Source: G965216695 sp965216695
GTDB lineage: Bacteria; Pseudomonadota; Gammaproteobacteria; Pseudomonadales; Azotimanducaceae
DNA length: 64,000 bases
Reading direction: 5' to 3'
NCBI GenBank assembly: GCA_965216695.1
Contig: OZ244212.1
Location: 186,001-250,000 of the forward strand
Part shown: one piece after another, positions 18,371-26,921 of the stretch
How positions within the stretch are numbered: the first letter of the stretch is position 1
Layout of the letters: each line of letters opens with the position of its first letter
Notes under the pieces: generated by a model
The model's input: the letters and a program-made list of their open reading frames with translations, nothing else
Databases searched by the model: none
Told to the model about the DNA's origin: nothing
Made by a program: the position numbers and the translations under genes

Positions 18371-19179
18371 AGCGCGTAGTTGCACCACACGGGGCAGTGG
18401 TCTGAGGGTTTATCCATCCCGCGAATCTCGTAATCAATCCCACAATCCGCCGCATTCGCATGCAACGCACGGCTGGCCAGAATCAGATCGATGCGCAAAC
18501 CGCGCTTCGGGTCCCGCTCGAACCCACGGCTGCGGTAGTCGAACCAGCTGAACAGCGATTCCTTTTCCGAAAACGCCCGATAGCAATCCTCGAGACCCCA
18601 ATCGAGCAGCGACGCAAGCCACTCACGCTCCTCCGGCAGAAAACTCGATTTCCCGGTTCTGAGCCAGCGTTTGCGGTTGTCATCGCCAATTCCAATGTCC
18701 TCGTCCTGCGGCGCCACGTTCATGTCACCGCCCAACACCACCAGATCGCTTGAGCTGCAGCGTTCGCCCAGAAACCTTGCCACATCGGCGTAAAACTCCG
18801 CCTTGGCCGGAAACTTGGTCGGGTGGTCCCGGCTCTCGCCCTGGGGATAGTAGCCATTCAGGACGCGCACTGGTCCCGCCGGACTCGGGTAGTCCGCAGC
18901 GATGAAACGTCGTTGCTGGTCCTCACTACGCCACGGCACACCGTACTGCACGTTCGAGAGCGGCACCTTCGAAAGCAGGGCTACGCCATAGTGACCTTTC
19001 TGGCCATAGATGTAGCGGTGCGGGAAGCCGATCTCCTCGACCGCCTCGTGCGGAAACGCCTCATCGACCACTTTGGTTTCCTGAAGGGCGAGCACGTCCG
19101 GTTGGTGCCGTTCTTTGACCGCCTCGATCTGGTGCAGGCGTGCACGAATACCGTTCACATTGAAGGTAACGAATCGCAT
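18367..19179 (-). CDS. xthA: Exodeoxyribonuclease III
   Basis: 270 aa apurinic/apyrimidinic endonuclease and 3'-5' exonuclease of base-excision repair. Family signatures in order: NVNGIRAR at the start, LALQETKV with the metal-binding Glu, GHYGVALLSK, LNGYYPQGE, LGGDMNVAPQDEDIG and the terminal SDHCPVW with the catalytic Asp-His. The start at 19179 gives the standard MRFVTFNVNGIRAR; a 26-residue extension upstream has no homologous character. It overlaps the end of pyrF by four bases, tail to tail. Confidence 0.95.
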   Translation of the reverse strand: MRFVTFNVNGIRARLHQIEAVKERHQPDVLALQETKVVDEAFPHEAVEEIGFPHRYIYGQKGHYGVALLSKVPLSNVQYGVPWRSEDQQRRFIAADYPSPAGPVRVLNGYYPQGESRDHPTKFPAKAEFYADVARFLGERCSSSDLVVLGGDMNVAPQDEDIGIGDDNRKRWLRTGKSSFLPEEREWLASLLDWGLEDCYRAFSEKESLFSWFDYRSRGFERDPKRGLRIDLILASRALHANAADCGIDYEIRGMDKPSDHCPVWCNYAL

Positions 19180-19366
19180 ATTGCTTCGTGTCACAGGGAT
19201 AGCACCATCATCGTCAACGCGAGGGGCGCAAGCAATACCTGACGTTAAAAAGCGCATACATCACGGGCACAATGTCTCACCAGAGCTTACATCCTGCCCG
19301 TGTCGGGTGCTGCGAGCGTTCCACTAGAATGGTTCCGGGCAACAGGCGCGCACCGGAGCGGAGGCA

Positions 19367-21262
19367 GTGCCGGCACCGCCACAGGCGGGCTCTCCGCGCG
19401 CCATACGCAATGGGACCAACAGGAGACAGAGCGCCTTGACACCTCGCGCGGTCATTCATCGCTATTTTCGAGTCATCGACGGTGAACCGCTGGACGTCGA
19501 CGCGCTGCTCCATCTGCTGAGCCTGGACGCCGACTTGCTTTCCGCGTGGCTGAACGTGCTGGGCAGCGACGCCGACCCCGGCGCGCTGCGACGAAGAATC
19601 GTCGAACTGGACGAGTGGACCTTTCTGAATCTGTCTCACGCGATGGCGTGGATGGTGGCCAGCGCCCGAAGTTCCGGCGCGCTCGGCAAATCGGTCTGGT
19701 CACAGAATTTGCGGTCCGCCGCACTGGCCGAGGCCCTCGCCGAGTCATGCGGATTGCCCGCAGGGGCGGCCGCGCGGTTGCGTTGGCGGGTCCTGCTCGC
19801 GGTTTCTGGAAACATTCATCTACAGGATCGTGGGGTGCGTCAGCTCGTGCGCTTCCGCGGCACCAAGCCGGAACTTCTGATCGGCGCAGACGTGCTCCAT
19901 CGCATTTACGCTGTCGTGGAGGCGCACCGCCAGCGTGAGGGCGCAAGCCAACTTGCACGCACACTCCTCGACCTGACGGCGGATCAATTCGCCGCCGCGG
20001 AGCGCTCGGCGACGCAACACGCCGACACAACTGCGGACGATCTGGCCATTAGCGTCGATTCCGATGGATCCTGGGACGACGAACTGGCCGTACTGCAGCA
20101 CATCGACCTGATTGCCGGCCTGTTTCTGCATGCAGGTACGCCCGATGCGTTTGCTCGCATGCACCGGCTCGCGTCAATGGCTCTGTTCACGAACGTACCC
20201 GGCCTGTTGTTGTTGGCCGACGGCACACTGACGGGCGAGGCGGGTACCGTGCGGGCCGACAGCCCCAACAGCCAGATCGCCGCAGCCGTCAGCAAGCGGG
20301 AGCCGCGACGGGTGGTGGATTCCGCCGAGACCGCCGTGATCGATCGCCAGATTCTGGCAGAACTGGGCGCGGCCCAGGCCTTGGCGGTACCGCTGGTCGG
20401 CCGCGGGGAGGCGCTGGGTTGCGTCATCTTCAATATCGATCACGAGTTTCAGTTTCTGTTCGCAATGCAAGCGTACGCCCGGGCACTGGCGCGCTGGTTG
20501 CGGGCCGCACCGGGTGACGGTGCACCTGGCCAGAGCGACCGGGTGGGTCTTCTGCGGGAAGCCGTTCGGGGCCGGTTGCGCGAGGTTATCCACGAAACGA
20601 ACAATCCGCTGACCGTCGTGCGCAACTACCTCCACGTGCTGGAAACGCGCATTGACGATCCCGAGCTTCAACAACCGTTGCAGGTCGTGAAAACCGAACT
20701 GAAACGGGCGAGCGACATTCTGCAATCGGCGCGCACGGTCGCGGACGTAGACATTTCCGGTGCTGACACCGACGACCAGCCCCTCGACACCGCGCTAACG
20801 GACTTGAATGGCCTGGCGCGTCAGGCGTTTGAAATCCATCGCGGGCTCGCCGAGAAGTCCGACGTGATGCTGGAACTCGACCTGGACAAAGGCCCGATAA
20901 CGGTGGAGACCAGCGCCAGCGCAATCGCGCAGGTTCTGAGCAATCTGGTGAAAAACGCGATAGAGGCGGCCGGGGAGGGCGAAACGGTAATCGTCGGAAC
21001 GCGCGCGTCCGTTTACCGCAGCGGCGCGGCAGGCGTGGAGTTCTCCGTGGAAGACACGGGCCCCGGCATCCGCCGCGACACGCTGGCTCAGTTGTTCGAA
21101 CCTAAGACCTCTGGTGTTCGGCCCGGACACGAAGGCCTGGGACTGCACGTGAGCCACACGTTGATCACGAAGCTCGACGGATCGATTGATGTTCGCACCC
21201 AGATCGGAGATGGCACCCACATTAGTGTGTTTCTGCCGCACGAGCGGCCCGACTCGGGATAG
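19367..21262 (+). CDS. Soluble histidine kinase with HDOD-like, GAF-like and ATPase domains
   Basis: 631 aa, no membrane segment. The first 200 residues are helical and resemble an HDOD domain, residues about 240-390 look like a GAF sensor, and from 405 there is a kinase core: H-box VIHETNNPLTVVRNYL, N-box VLSNLVKNAIEAA, G1 DTGPGIRRD and G2 GHEGLGLHVSH. The GTG at 19367 has GGAG eight bases before it; a TTG at 19436 behind AGGAG is an alternative. No partner response regulator adjoins, though gacA lies 1.4 kb downstream. An HDOD-like sensor joined to a kinase core is uncommon and the signal is unknown. Confidence 0.8.
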   Translation: MPAPPQAGSPRAIRNGTNRRQSALTPRAVIHRYFRVIDGEPLDVDALLHLLSLDADLLSAWLNVLGSDADPGALRRRIVELDEWTFLNLSHAMAWMVASARSSGALGKSVWSQNLRSAALAEALAESCGLPAGAAARLRWRVLLAVSGNIHLQDRGVRQLVRFRGTKPELLIGADVLHRIYAVVEAHRQREGASQLARTLLDLTADQFAAAERSATQHADTTADDLAISVDSDGSWDDELAVLQHIDLIAGLFLHAGTPDAFARMHRLASMALFTNVPGLLLLADGTLTGEAGTVRADSPNSQIAAAVSKREPRRVVDSAETAVIDRQILAELGAAQALAVPLVGRGEALGCVIFNIDHEFQFLFAMQAYARALARWLRAAPGDGAPGQSDRVGLLREAVRGRLREVIHETNNPLTVVRNYLHVLETRIDDPELQQPLQVVKTELKRASDILQSARTVADVDISGADTDDQPLDTALTDLNGLARQAFEIHRGLAEKSDVMLELDLDKGPITVETSASAIAQVLSNLVKNAIEAAGEGETVIVGTRASVYRSGAAGVEFSVEDTGPGIRRDTLAQLFEPKTSGVRPGHEGLGLHVSHTLITKLDGSIDVRTQIGDGTHISVFLPHERPDSG

Positions 21263-21374
21263 CCTCGCGGACCGAACCCTCCGATTCCCGATACGAGTCG
21301 TCCGCTGGGCGTCGGGCGTGGCCCTGCCTCGCGCGACGCGCTAGGCTTGCGTCTGATCAACTGACACCGGAATC

Positions 21375-22562
21375 ATGATGCGAGAGACCCGCACCCAGTT
21401 CGTCTGGGACGATCCCCTGTTGCTTGACCAGCAGCTTACGGAAGACGAGCGCATGGTCCGCGATACCGCACGCGACTATGCGCAGAAGCAGCTTTTCCCG
21501 CGCGTGCTAAACGCCAACCGGAACGAACATTTCGACCGCGAAATCATGAACGAAATGGGCGCTCTGGGACTGCTCGGCTCGACCCTACCAGAGCAATACG
21601 GAACACCCGGCGTCAACTATGTCTCCTACGGGCTGATTGCCCGCGAAGTCGAGCGCGTAGACTCCGGTTACCGCTCCGCCATGAGCGTGCAATCGTCTCT
21701 GGTGATGCACCCGATCTACGCCTACGGAACCCAGGCGCAGCGTGACCGCTACCTGCCGAAACTCGCAAGCGGCGAGTGGGTCGGCTGTTTCGGTCTTACC
21801 GAACCCGACCACGGTTCAGATCCGGGCGCTATGGTTACCCGCGCGGAAACCGTGGATGGCGGCTACCGGCTTAATGGCGCGAAGATGTGGATCACCAATT
21901 CCCCAATTGCCGATCTCGCCGTTGTGTGGGCAAAACTCGACGGCGTTATCCGCGGCTTTGTCGTGGAGCGGGACTTCGACGGATTCAGCACACCGAAAAT
22001 TGAAGGCAAGATGAGTTTGCGTGCGTCGGTTACCGGCGAGATCGTGTTGGAAGACGTGTTCGTGCCGGAAGAGAATCTGCTGCCGAACGCGGAAGGACTC
22101 GCAGGCCCGTTCGGATGCTTGAACCGTGCGCGTTACGGCATCTCTTGGGGTTCGATGGGTGCCGCCGAGTTCTGCTGGCACGCCGCCCGGTCATATACGA
22201 TCGAACGACAGCAGTTTGGTCGGCCGCTTGCGGCAAACCAACTCATTCAGCGCAAGCTCGCGGACATGCAGACGGAAATCACCCTCGGACTGCAAGGTTG
22301 CTTGCGCATGGGTCGACTTATGGACGACGGAGCGCTGGCAGTGGAAAACATCTCCATGCTCAAACGCAACAATTGCGGTAAGGCACTCTCAATCGCTCGC
22401 GAAGCACGGGATATGCATGGTGGCAACGGAATATCAGATGAGTATCACGTGATACGCCATGTAATGAATCTGGAAACGGTCAACACGTACGAAGGTACGC
22501 ACGACATCCACGCGCTGATCCTGGGCCGAGCACAAACCGGACTGCAGGCGTTCACCGGATAA
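21375..22562 (+). CDS. gcdH: Glutaryl-CoA dehydrogenase
   Basis: 395 aa flavoprotein of the acyl-CoA dehydrogenase family that oxidises and decarboxylates glutaryl-CoA to crotonyl-CoA in lysine and tryptophan breakdown. FAD and substrate motifs include GCFGLTEPDHGSDP and MWITNSPIADLAVVWAK, and the catalytic base is the Glu of VNTYEGTHDIHALI, all in the GcdH pattern. Electrons would go to ETF and then to the ETF-ubiquinone oxidoreductase encoded at 33242. The start has two ATGs (MMRE). It stands alone, without its usual LysR regulator or CoA-transferase. Confidence 0.93.
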   Translation: MMRETRTQFVWDDPLLLDQQLTEDERMVRDTARDYAQKQLFPRVLNANRNEHFDREIMNEMGALGLLGSTLPEQYGTPGVNYVSYGLIAREVERVDSGYRSAMSVQSSLVMHPIYAYGTQAQRDRYLPKLASGEWVGCFGLTEPDHGSDPGAMVTRAETVDGGYRLNGAKMWITNSPIADLAVVWAKLDGVIRGFVVERDFDGFSTPKIEGKMSLRASVTGEIVLEDVFVPEENLLPNAEGLAGPFGCLNRARYGISWGSMGAAEFCWHAARSYTIERQQFGRPLAANQLIQRKLADMQTEITLGLQGCLRMGRLMDDGALAVENISMLKRNNCGKALSIAREARDMHGGNGISDEYHVIRHVMNLETVNTYEGTHDIHALILGRAQTGLQAFTG

Positions 22563-22695
22563 TATTACCGTCATATCGCAAAATGGAGATGTCGTGAATA
22601 TCCGGCAGATAAGCGCCGTCGCGCATTGTGCTGATTCACGAGTCTTACTATCTTTGATCGTCCACGTGCTTTGGTTATGAAAACCGAGGAAGGAC

Positions 22696-23358
22696 ATGAT
22701 AAAAACATTGATAGTGGACGATCATCATCTGTTCCGATCATCTCTCAAGCTCATTCTCACGGAAGGAAAGGGTTTCAAGATCGTTGGTGAGGCCAGCTCC
22801 GGCGAACGCGCGATTCAACTGTCGCGCAAATTGACTCCCGACATCGTCCTTATGGACATTGGCATGCCGGGTATAGGCGGCATCGAAGCGATACGTCGCA
22901 TCCAGCGGTATCAATCCGACATCAGATCGATCTGCTTAACCGCGTGTCTGGACAACCCGTTTCCGACGCACGCATTGAAGGCCGGCGCGGCCGGGTACAT
23001 CACCAAGACCAGTGAGCCCGAAGACCTGATCGTGGCAGTTAAGCGCGTGTACGCGGGCCATAGATACATCAGTCCATCCATTGCTCAGCAGCTCGCGCTG
23101 AACGCGTTCGAAGAATCTCCCGACTGCCCGTTCTCGCAACTTTCCACTCGCGAGATGCAGATTATGATGATGGTGGTGAATTGTCAGAAGGTAACCGATA
23201 TATCCAACGACCTTCATCTGTCCCCGAAGACCGTCAACAGCTACCGCTACCGGATCTTCGAAAAACTGAACGTCTCGAGCGATGTGGAACTGGCCCTGAT
23301 GGCCGTGCGCCACGGCATGGTCCGACCCGACATCAATGGCTACGCCACACCTGCCTGA
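22696..23358 (+). CDS. gacA: Response regulator GacA/UvrY
   Basis: 220 aa NarL/FixJ-type regulator. The receiver has VDDHHLFR, phospho-acceptor Asp in DIVLMDIGMPG, and Lys in AAGYITKTSEP. The LuxR-type helix-turn-helix is at about residues 150-205 (LSPKTVNSYRYRIFEKLNV). The gacA-uvrC-pgsA-tRNA order is the conserved gammaproteobacterial one, with a uracil-DNA glycosylase inserted here. GacA is the partner of the sensor GacS and normally activates small RNAs that titrate CsrA, which is also in this window. A good ribosome site (GAGGAAGG) precedes the ATG. Confidence 0.93.
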   Translation: MIKTLIVDDHHLFRSSLKLILTEGKGFKIVGEASSGERAIQLSRKLTPDIVLMDIGMPGIGGIEAIRRIQRYQSDIRSICLTACLDNPFPTHALKAGAAGYITKTSEPEDLIVAVKRVYAGHRYISPSIAQQLALNAFEESPDCPFSQLSTREMQIMMMVVNCQKVTDISNDLHLSPKTVNSYRYRIFEKLNVSSDVELALMAVRHGMVRPDINGYATPA

Positions 23359-23959
23359 CGTTGCCACCTGTGTCACCTGTCCGAGGCTCGTTGCCGAGCG
23401 CCGGGGCAACCGCTTGCGCTACCCGGAGTACCACAATGCCCCAGTAGGCGGTTGGGGGAGCCCCGACGCGCAATGTTTGATCGTTGGCCTCGCGCCCGGA
23501 CTGCATGGGGCCAACCGCACCGGCGTACCCTTCACGGGGGACGCGAGCGGCCGCGTACTGTTCGATGCGTTGCGCGGCAGCGGCTTTGCAACGCCCGAGG
23601 ATCCAAACGGCGGGGCCGCAGTGTTCGTAACGAACGCGGTAAAGTGCTGGCCACCCGGCAATCGTCCGACGGCCGCGGAGATGAACGCCTGTCGGGATCA
23701 CCTCAAACAGGAACTCGCCTGTTTTCGGCGGGGCAAGCCAGTGGCCGTTGTCTGTCTTGGCGGTGACGCCTACCGCTCCTTCGTCCGCGCGCTGGATCTG
23801 CCACGCAATCCTTTCGGTCATGGCCGAGAGGGTGACGTGGACGAGGGGCTCCGCTGGTTTGCCAGCTACCATCCCAGCCGGTTGAATCTGAACACCGGAC
23901 GCGTCACCGCCAACCAGGTGCGGACCGTGTTCTGCCGGGCGCACCGCTTCATCTCATAG
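23336..23959 (+). CDS. Uracil-DNA glycosylase, family 5 (UDGb type)
   Basis: 207 aa base-excision enzyme. Motif A is GLAPGLHGANRTGVPFTGD, motif B is SYHPSRLN, and the iron-sulfur cysteines appear as CVTCPRL, VKCWPPG and LACFRRG. The pattern fits family 5, which lacks the usual polar residue in motif A and has broad activity on deaminated bases. The ATG lies inside the last codons of gacA (23-base overlap), so translation is coupled. It breaks the otherwise direct gacA-uvrC neighbourhood. Confidence 0.88.
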   Translation: MATPHLPDVATCVTCPRLVAERRGNRLRYPEYHNAPVGGWGSPDAQCLIVGLAPGLHGANRTGVPFTGDASGRVLFDALRGSGFATPEDPNGGAAVFVTNAVKCWPPGNRPTAAEMNACRDHLKQELACFRRGKPVAVVCLGGDAYRSFVRALDLPRNPFGHGREGDVDEGLRWFASYHPSRLNLNTGRVTANQVRTVFCRAHRFIS

Positions 23960-24013
23960 ATCGCGGATCATAGATCGCAGTCGCAACCTGCGCCTTGCCA
24001 CCCATCCGGTGAT

Positions 24014-24042
24014 TTGCGCACCGCCCGGACGGAATCTATAGT
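24014..24042 (+). promoter_or_regulatory. Candidate uvrC promoter
   Basis: -35 TTGCGC (24014-24019), 17-base spacer, -10 TATAGT (24037-24042), only eight bases before the uvrC ATG at 24051. This predicts a leader of zero to two bases, and no ribosome site lies between. Confidence 0.5.
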
Positions 24043-24050
24043 CGCCGCCG

Positions 24051-25871
24051 ATGACGAACACGGCATTCGACTCCAGTACTTTCCTGGAAACGCTGACGCA
24101 CAAGCCCGGCGTGTACAGGATGCTCGACGAAGACGGCGGAATTCTCTACGTCGGCAAGGCGCGCAATCTGAAAAACCGCGTGTCGAGTTACTTTCGCGGC
24201 AAGCAGCTCGAGACCAAGACGCTGGCGCTGGTGGACAAAATCCGCAACGTGGAAGTGACCGTTACGGCGAGCGAAACCGAGGCGCTGCTGCTGGAACAGA
24301 GTCTGATCAAGCAGGAGCGACCGCCGTACAACGTGGTGCTGCGCGACGATAAGAGCTACCCCTACATCTACCTCACCGACGACGCTTACCCGCGCTTGAC
24401 CTTCCACAGGGGCGCGAAGCGCAAAACAGGCCGCTACTTCGGGCCGTTTCCGTCCGCAAGCGCCGTGCGCGAGAGCCTGAATCTGCTGCAGAAGCTGTTC
24501 CGAATTCGCCAGTGCGACAACACATTCTTCAAGAACCGCTCGCGGCCGTGTCTGCAATACCAGATTCAGCGATGCAGCGGTCCCTGCGTAGGTCTCATCG
24601 AGCCCGAACATTACGCGGAGGATGTGGAGCTCGCCGTGCTGTTCCTGGACGGTCGCAGCCAACAGGTGCGCGATACGTTCAAGGAAAAGATGCTGCTTGC
24701 CAGCGAGCTCCACGACTACGAACGCGCGGCGAAGTTTCGCGATCAGATCGCGCAGCTCGGCAAGGTTCAGGAACAGCAATCCGTGCATGGCCGAGGCGGC
24801 GACGTCGACGTGTTCGCGTTCGCGCAGGCGTCCGGTGTCGACTGTGTCCAGGCGCTGTTTGTACGCGACGGTCGGCTGCTGGGACAACGCACCTGGTTTC
24901 CGAAGAATCGTCTGGACCTCGATGCGCGGGAATGTCTCGGCGCATTCATTTCTCAGTACTACCTGGGGTCGGCACACCGAGAAGTACCGCGAAGCGTTGT
25001 AACGTCGATCGCGGTCCCGGAGTCCGAGATACTGGCCGATGCACTTTCGCGGAGCGCTAAACGGCAGGTGGACATAGCCCACAGCGTACGAGGACAGCGC
25101 GCACGTTGGCTGGACCTGGCGACCGAGAACGCAACGCACAGCCTCAATGCCTATGTAGCCGACAAGCGGAACATTTACGCGCGCTTCGTGGAGCTGCAGG
25201 AGTCACTCGACCTCGACGACGTGCCCCGGCGTCTCGAATGTTTCGACGTGTCGCACACGCAGGGCGAAGCCACGGTCGCGTCCTGCGTCGTGTTCGACCG
25301 CAACGGGCCGCTGAAATCCGACTACCGGCGATTCAACATCAAGGACGTAACGGGCGGCGACGACTACGCAGCCATGGAGCAAGCACTGCGCCGGCGGTAC
25401 ACGCGCCTGCGGCAGGGGGAGGGCGAGATGCCGGATCTGCTGGTAATCGACGGCGGGGTCGGGCAGCTCCGGCGCGCCGAACAGGTGCTCACAGAATTGC
25501 AGGTGGACTCGGTTCCGTTGCTTGGCATCGCCAAAGGCCCCGCACGCCGCCCGGACCTCGAAACCTACTGGACACCCGAAGGGCAGGTCACGCTGTCGCC
25601 AAGCGGCGGAGCAATCCATCTGCTGCAACAGATTCGTGACGAGGCGCACCGATTCGCAATCACCGCGCACCGGCAGCGACGCGCAAAAGCCCGCCGCGCA
25701 TCAGAACTCGACGAGATTCCAGGCATAGGACCCAAGCGCCGCCGTGAGCTGCTGACACACTTTGGCGGCATTCGTGGGTTAAAGGGCGCATCTACCAACG
25801 AAATTGCGAAGGTACCGGGAATCAGCGGTAAGCTCGCGCAGACCATTTACGATGCCCTGCACGGAGACTGA
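24051..25871 (+). CDS. uvrC: Excinuclease ABC subunit C
   Basis: 606 aa dual-incision nuclease of nucleotide-excision repair. GIY-YIG domain at the N-terminus (GVYRMLDEDGGILYVGKARN), cysteine cluster at about 155-175 (RQCDNTFFKNRSRPCLQYQI), UVR domain (LHDYERAAKFRDQIAQL), RNase H-like incision domain (CFDVSHTQGEATVASCVVF) and a C-terminal helix-hairpin-helix pair (LDEIPGIGPKRRRELLTHFG). Complete by length. It lies downstream of gacA and the glycosylase and upstream of pgsA, with its own likely promoter. Confidence 0.97.
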   Translation: MTNTAFDSSTFLETLTHKPGVYRMLDEDGGILYVGKARNLKNRVSSYFRGKQLETKTLALVDKIRNVEVTVTASETEALLLEQSLIKQERPPYNVVLRDDKSYPYIYLTDDAYPRLTFHRGAKRKTGRYFGPFPSASAVRESLNLLQKLFRIRQCDNTFFKNRSRPCLQYQIQRCSGPCVGLIEPEHYAEDVELAVLFLDGRSQQVRDTFKEKMLLASELHDYERAAKFRDQIAQLGKVQEQQSVHGRGGDVDVFAFAQASGVDCVQALFVRDGRLLGQRTWFPKNRLDLDARECLGAFISQYYLGSAHREVPRSVVTSIAVPESEILADALSRSAKRQVDIAHSVRGQRARWLDLATENATHSLNAYVADKRNIYARFVELQESLDLDDVPRRLECFDVSHTQGEATVASCVVFDRNGPLKSDYRRFNIKDVTGGDDYAAMEQALRRRYTRLRQGEGEMPDLLVIDGGVGQLRRAEQVLTELQVDSVPLLGIAKGPARRPDLETYWTPEGQVTLSPSGGAIHLLQQIRDEAHRFAITAHRQRRAKARRASELDEIPGIGPKRRRELLTHFGGIRGLKGASTNEIAKVPGISGKLAQTIYDALHGD

Positions 25872-25913
25872 CCGGCAGCACGAATCGCGCCGGTTAGCGA
25901 GTACAATACACCC

Positions 25914-26477
25914 ATGAATCTGCCCACCTGGCTGACCGTTTCACGCATCCTGCTCGTGCCTGTATTCGTAGCGGTGTATCTGCTGCCGGGCCAGTGGACG
26001 TACCTCGCATCGGCGGCGCTGTTCGGTTTGGCCGCGTCCACCGACTGGTTGGATGGCTACCTTGCGCGTCGCCTCAAGCAGGCGACCCATTTCGGCGCAT
26101 TTCTGGATCCCGTAGCCGATAAACTGATCGTGATCAGCGCGCTCATCCTGCTGGTCGGCAGCCACGCATCTCTGTGGCTCACGCTCCCGGCGATCGTCAT
26201 CGTCGGCCGGGAACTCGTGATCAGTGCACTGCGGGAATGGATGGCCGAGATGAACCGGCGCGGCGTGATGGAAGTGCTGTGGCTCGGGCGGATGAAAACC
26301 ACGCTGCAGATGATGGCAATCATCGTCTTGCTCGCCATTCCGGCCGACCCGGATCAGTGGATGGTACGGCTCGGCTACGTGCTCCTGTATACCGCCGCAC
26401 TGCTGACGCTCTGGTCCATGGCGCACTACCTCCGGGCGGCATGGCCGGTCTTGAAGGCCGGGCTCACGTCCAGCTGA
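25914..26477 (+). CDS. pgsA: CDP-diacylglycerol-glycerol-3-phosphate 3-phosphatidyltransferase
   Basis: 187 aa integral membrane enzyme that makes phosphatidylglycerol phosphate. The CDP-alcohol phosphotransferase signature D-x2-DG-x2-AR is present in STDWLDGYLARRLKQATHFG and continues to GAFLDPVADKL. Four or five membrane segments. A -10-like TACAAT at 25902 lies six bases before the ATG and no ribosome site is present, so a leaderless transcript is possible as well as read-through from uvrC. Canonical position between uvrC and a tRNA. Confidence 0.95.
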   Translation: MNLPTWLTVSRILLVPVFVAVYLLPGQWTYLASAALFGLAASTDWLDGYLARRLKQATHFGAFLDPVADKLIVISALILLVGSHASLWLTLPAIVIVGRELVISALREWMAEMNRRGVMEVLWLGRMKTTLQMMAIIVLLAIPADPDQWMVRLGYVLLYTAALLTLWSMAHYLRAAWPVLKAGLTSS

Positions 26478-26534
26478 GTTTCCGCGCCGGATTGCTCGCA
26501 CATCCCGCGCAACGCCGCTACAATTCGCGTCCCT

Positions 26535-26608
26535 GGCTGAGTGGCAGAGTGGTCATGCAGCGGACTGCAACTCCGTGTACGCCGGTTCGATTCCGACCTC
26601 AGCCTCCA
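26535..26608 (+). tRNA. tRNA-Cys (GCA)
   Basis: Full cloverleaf: acceptor GGCTGAG pairs with CTCAGCC, anticodon loop CTGCAAC gives GCA, T-arm CGGTTCGATTCCG, discriminator U as expected for tRNA-Cys, and an encoded CCA (26606-26608). In pseudomonads a tRNA-Gly/Cys/Leu cluster follows pgsA; only the Cys gene remains here. Confidence 0.95.
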
Positions 26609-26636
26609 ACAAATCAATGACCTCGAATTGCCTGTT

Positions 26637-26864
26637 GTGAAACTCATGCTGACCAACGCTAATACATTTACGGGTCATGCGCTTCATTTCCTTCTCACGC
26701 TGCTGACCGGCTGGCTATGGCTGCCTGCTTGGGTCTTCTTTTCGCTGCAGAACGGGAATCCGCGCAAGTCGTTGGCAGAGCGTTGTGTCTGGACGTTTAT
26801 CGCATGCGTTGCAGTCGCTGCAGTGTACCTGTACTTGAGCAGTAGATTGACGCCCCGTCCATAG
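26637..26864 (+). CDS. Small membrane protein of unknown function
   Basis: Up to 75 aa, from the GTG at 26637 or the ATG at 26646. Two hydrophobic stretches (ALHFLLTLLTGWLWLPAWVF and TFIACVAVAAVYLYL) separated by a charged loop predict two membrane helices. It lies 29 bases after tRNA-Cys and converges on the MMPL exporter gene. No family was recognised. The frame continues upstream through the tRNA, which cannot be coding. Hydrophobicity and position are the only support. Confidence 0.45.
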   Translation: MKLMLTNANTFTGHALHFLLTLLTGWLWLPAWVFFSLQNGNPRKSLAERCVWTFIACVAVAAVYLYLSSRLTPRP

Positions 26865-26921
26865 CTATTCGACTGCGGCCACAAAGCCGCCCACGACGTA
26901 GGCCAACACGGTGGCCAACCT

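Noticed and set aside
24036..25139. 367-codon minus-strand frame over uvrC
   Set aside because: uvrC has all its domains on the plus strand; the antisense frame has none.
26492..26524. Promoter for tRNA-Cys (TTGCTC ... TACAAT)
   Set aside because: Spacer of 21 bases is too long; read-through from pgsA is simpler.
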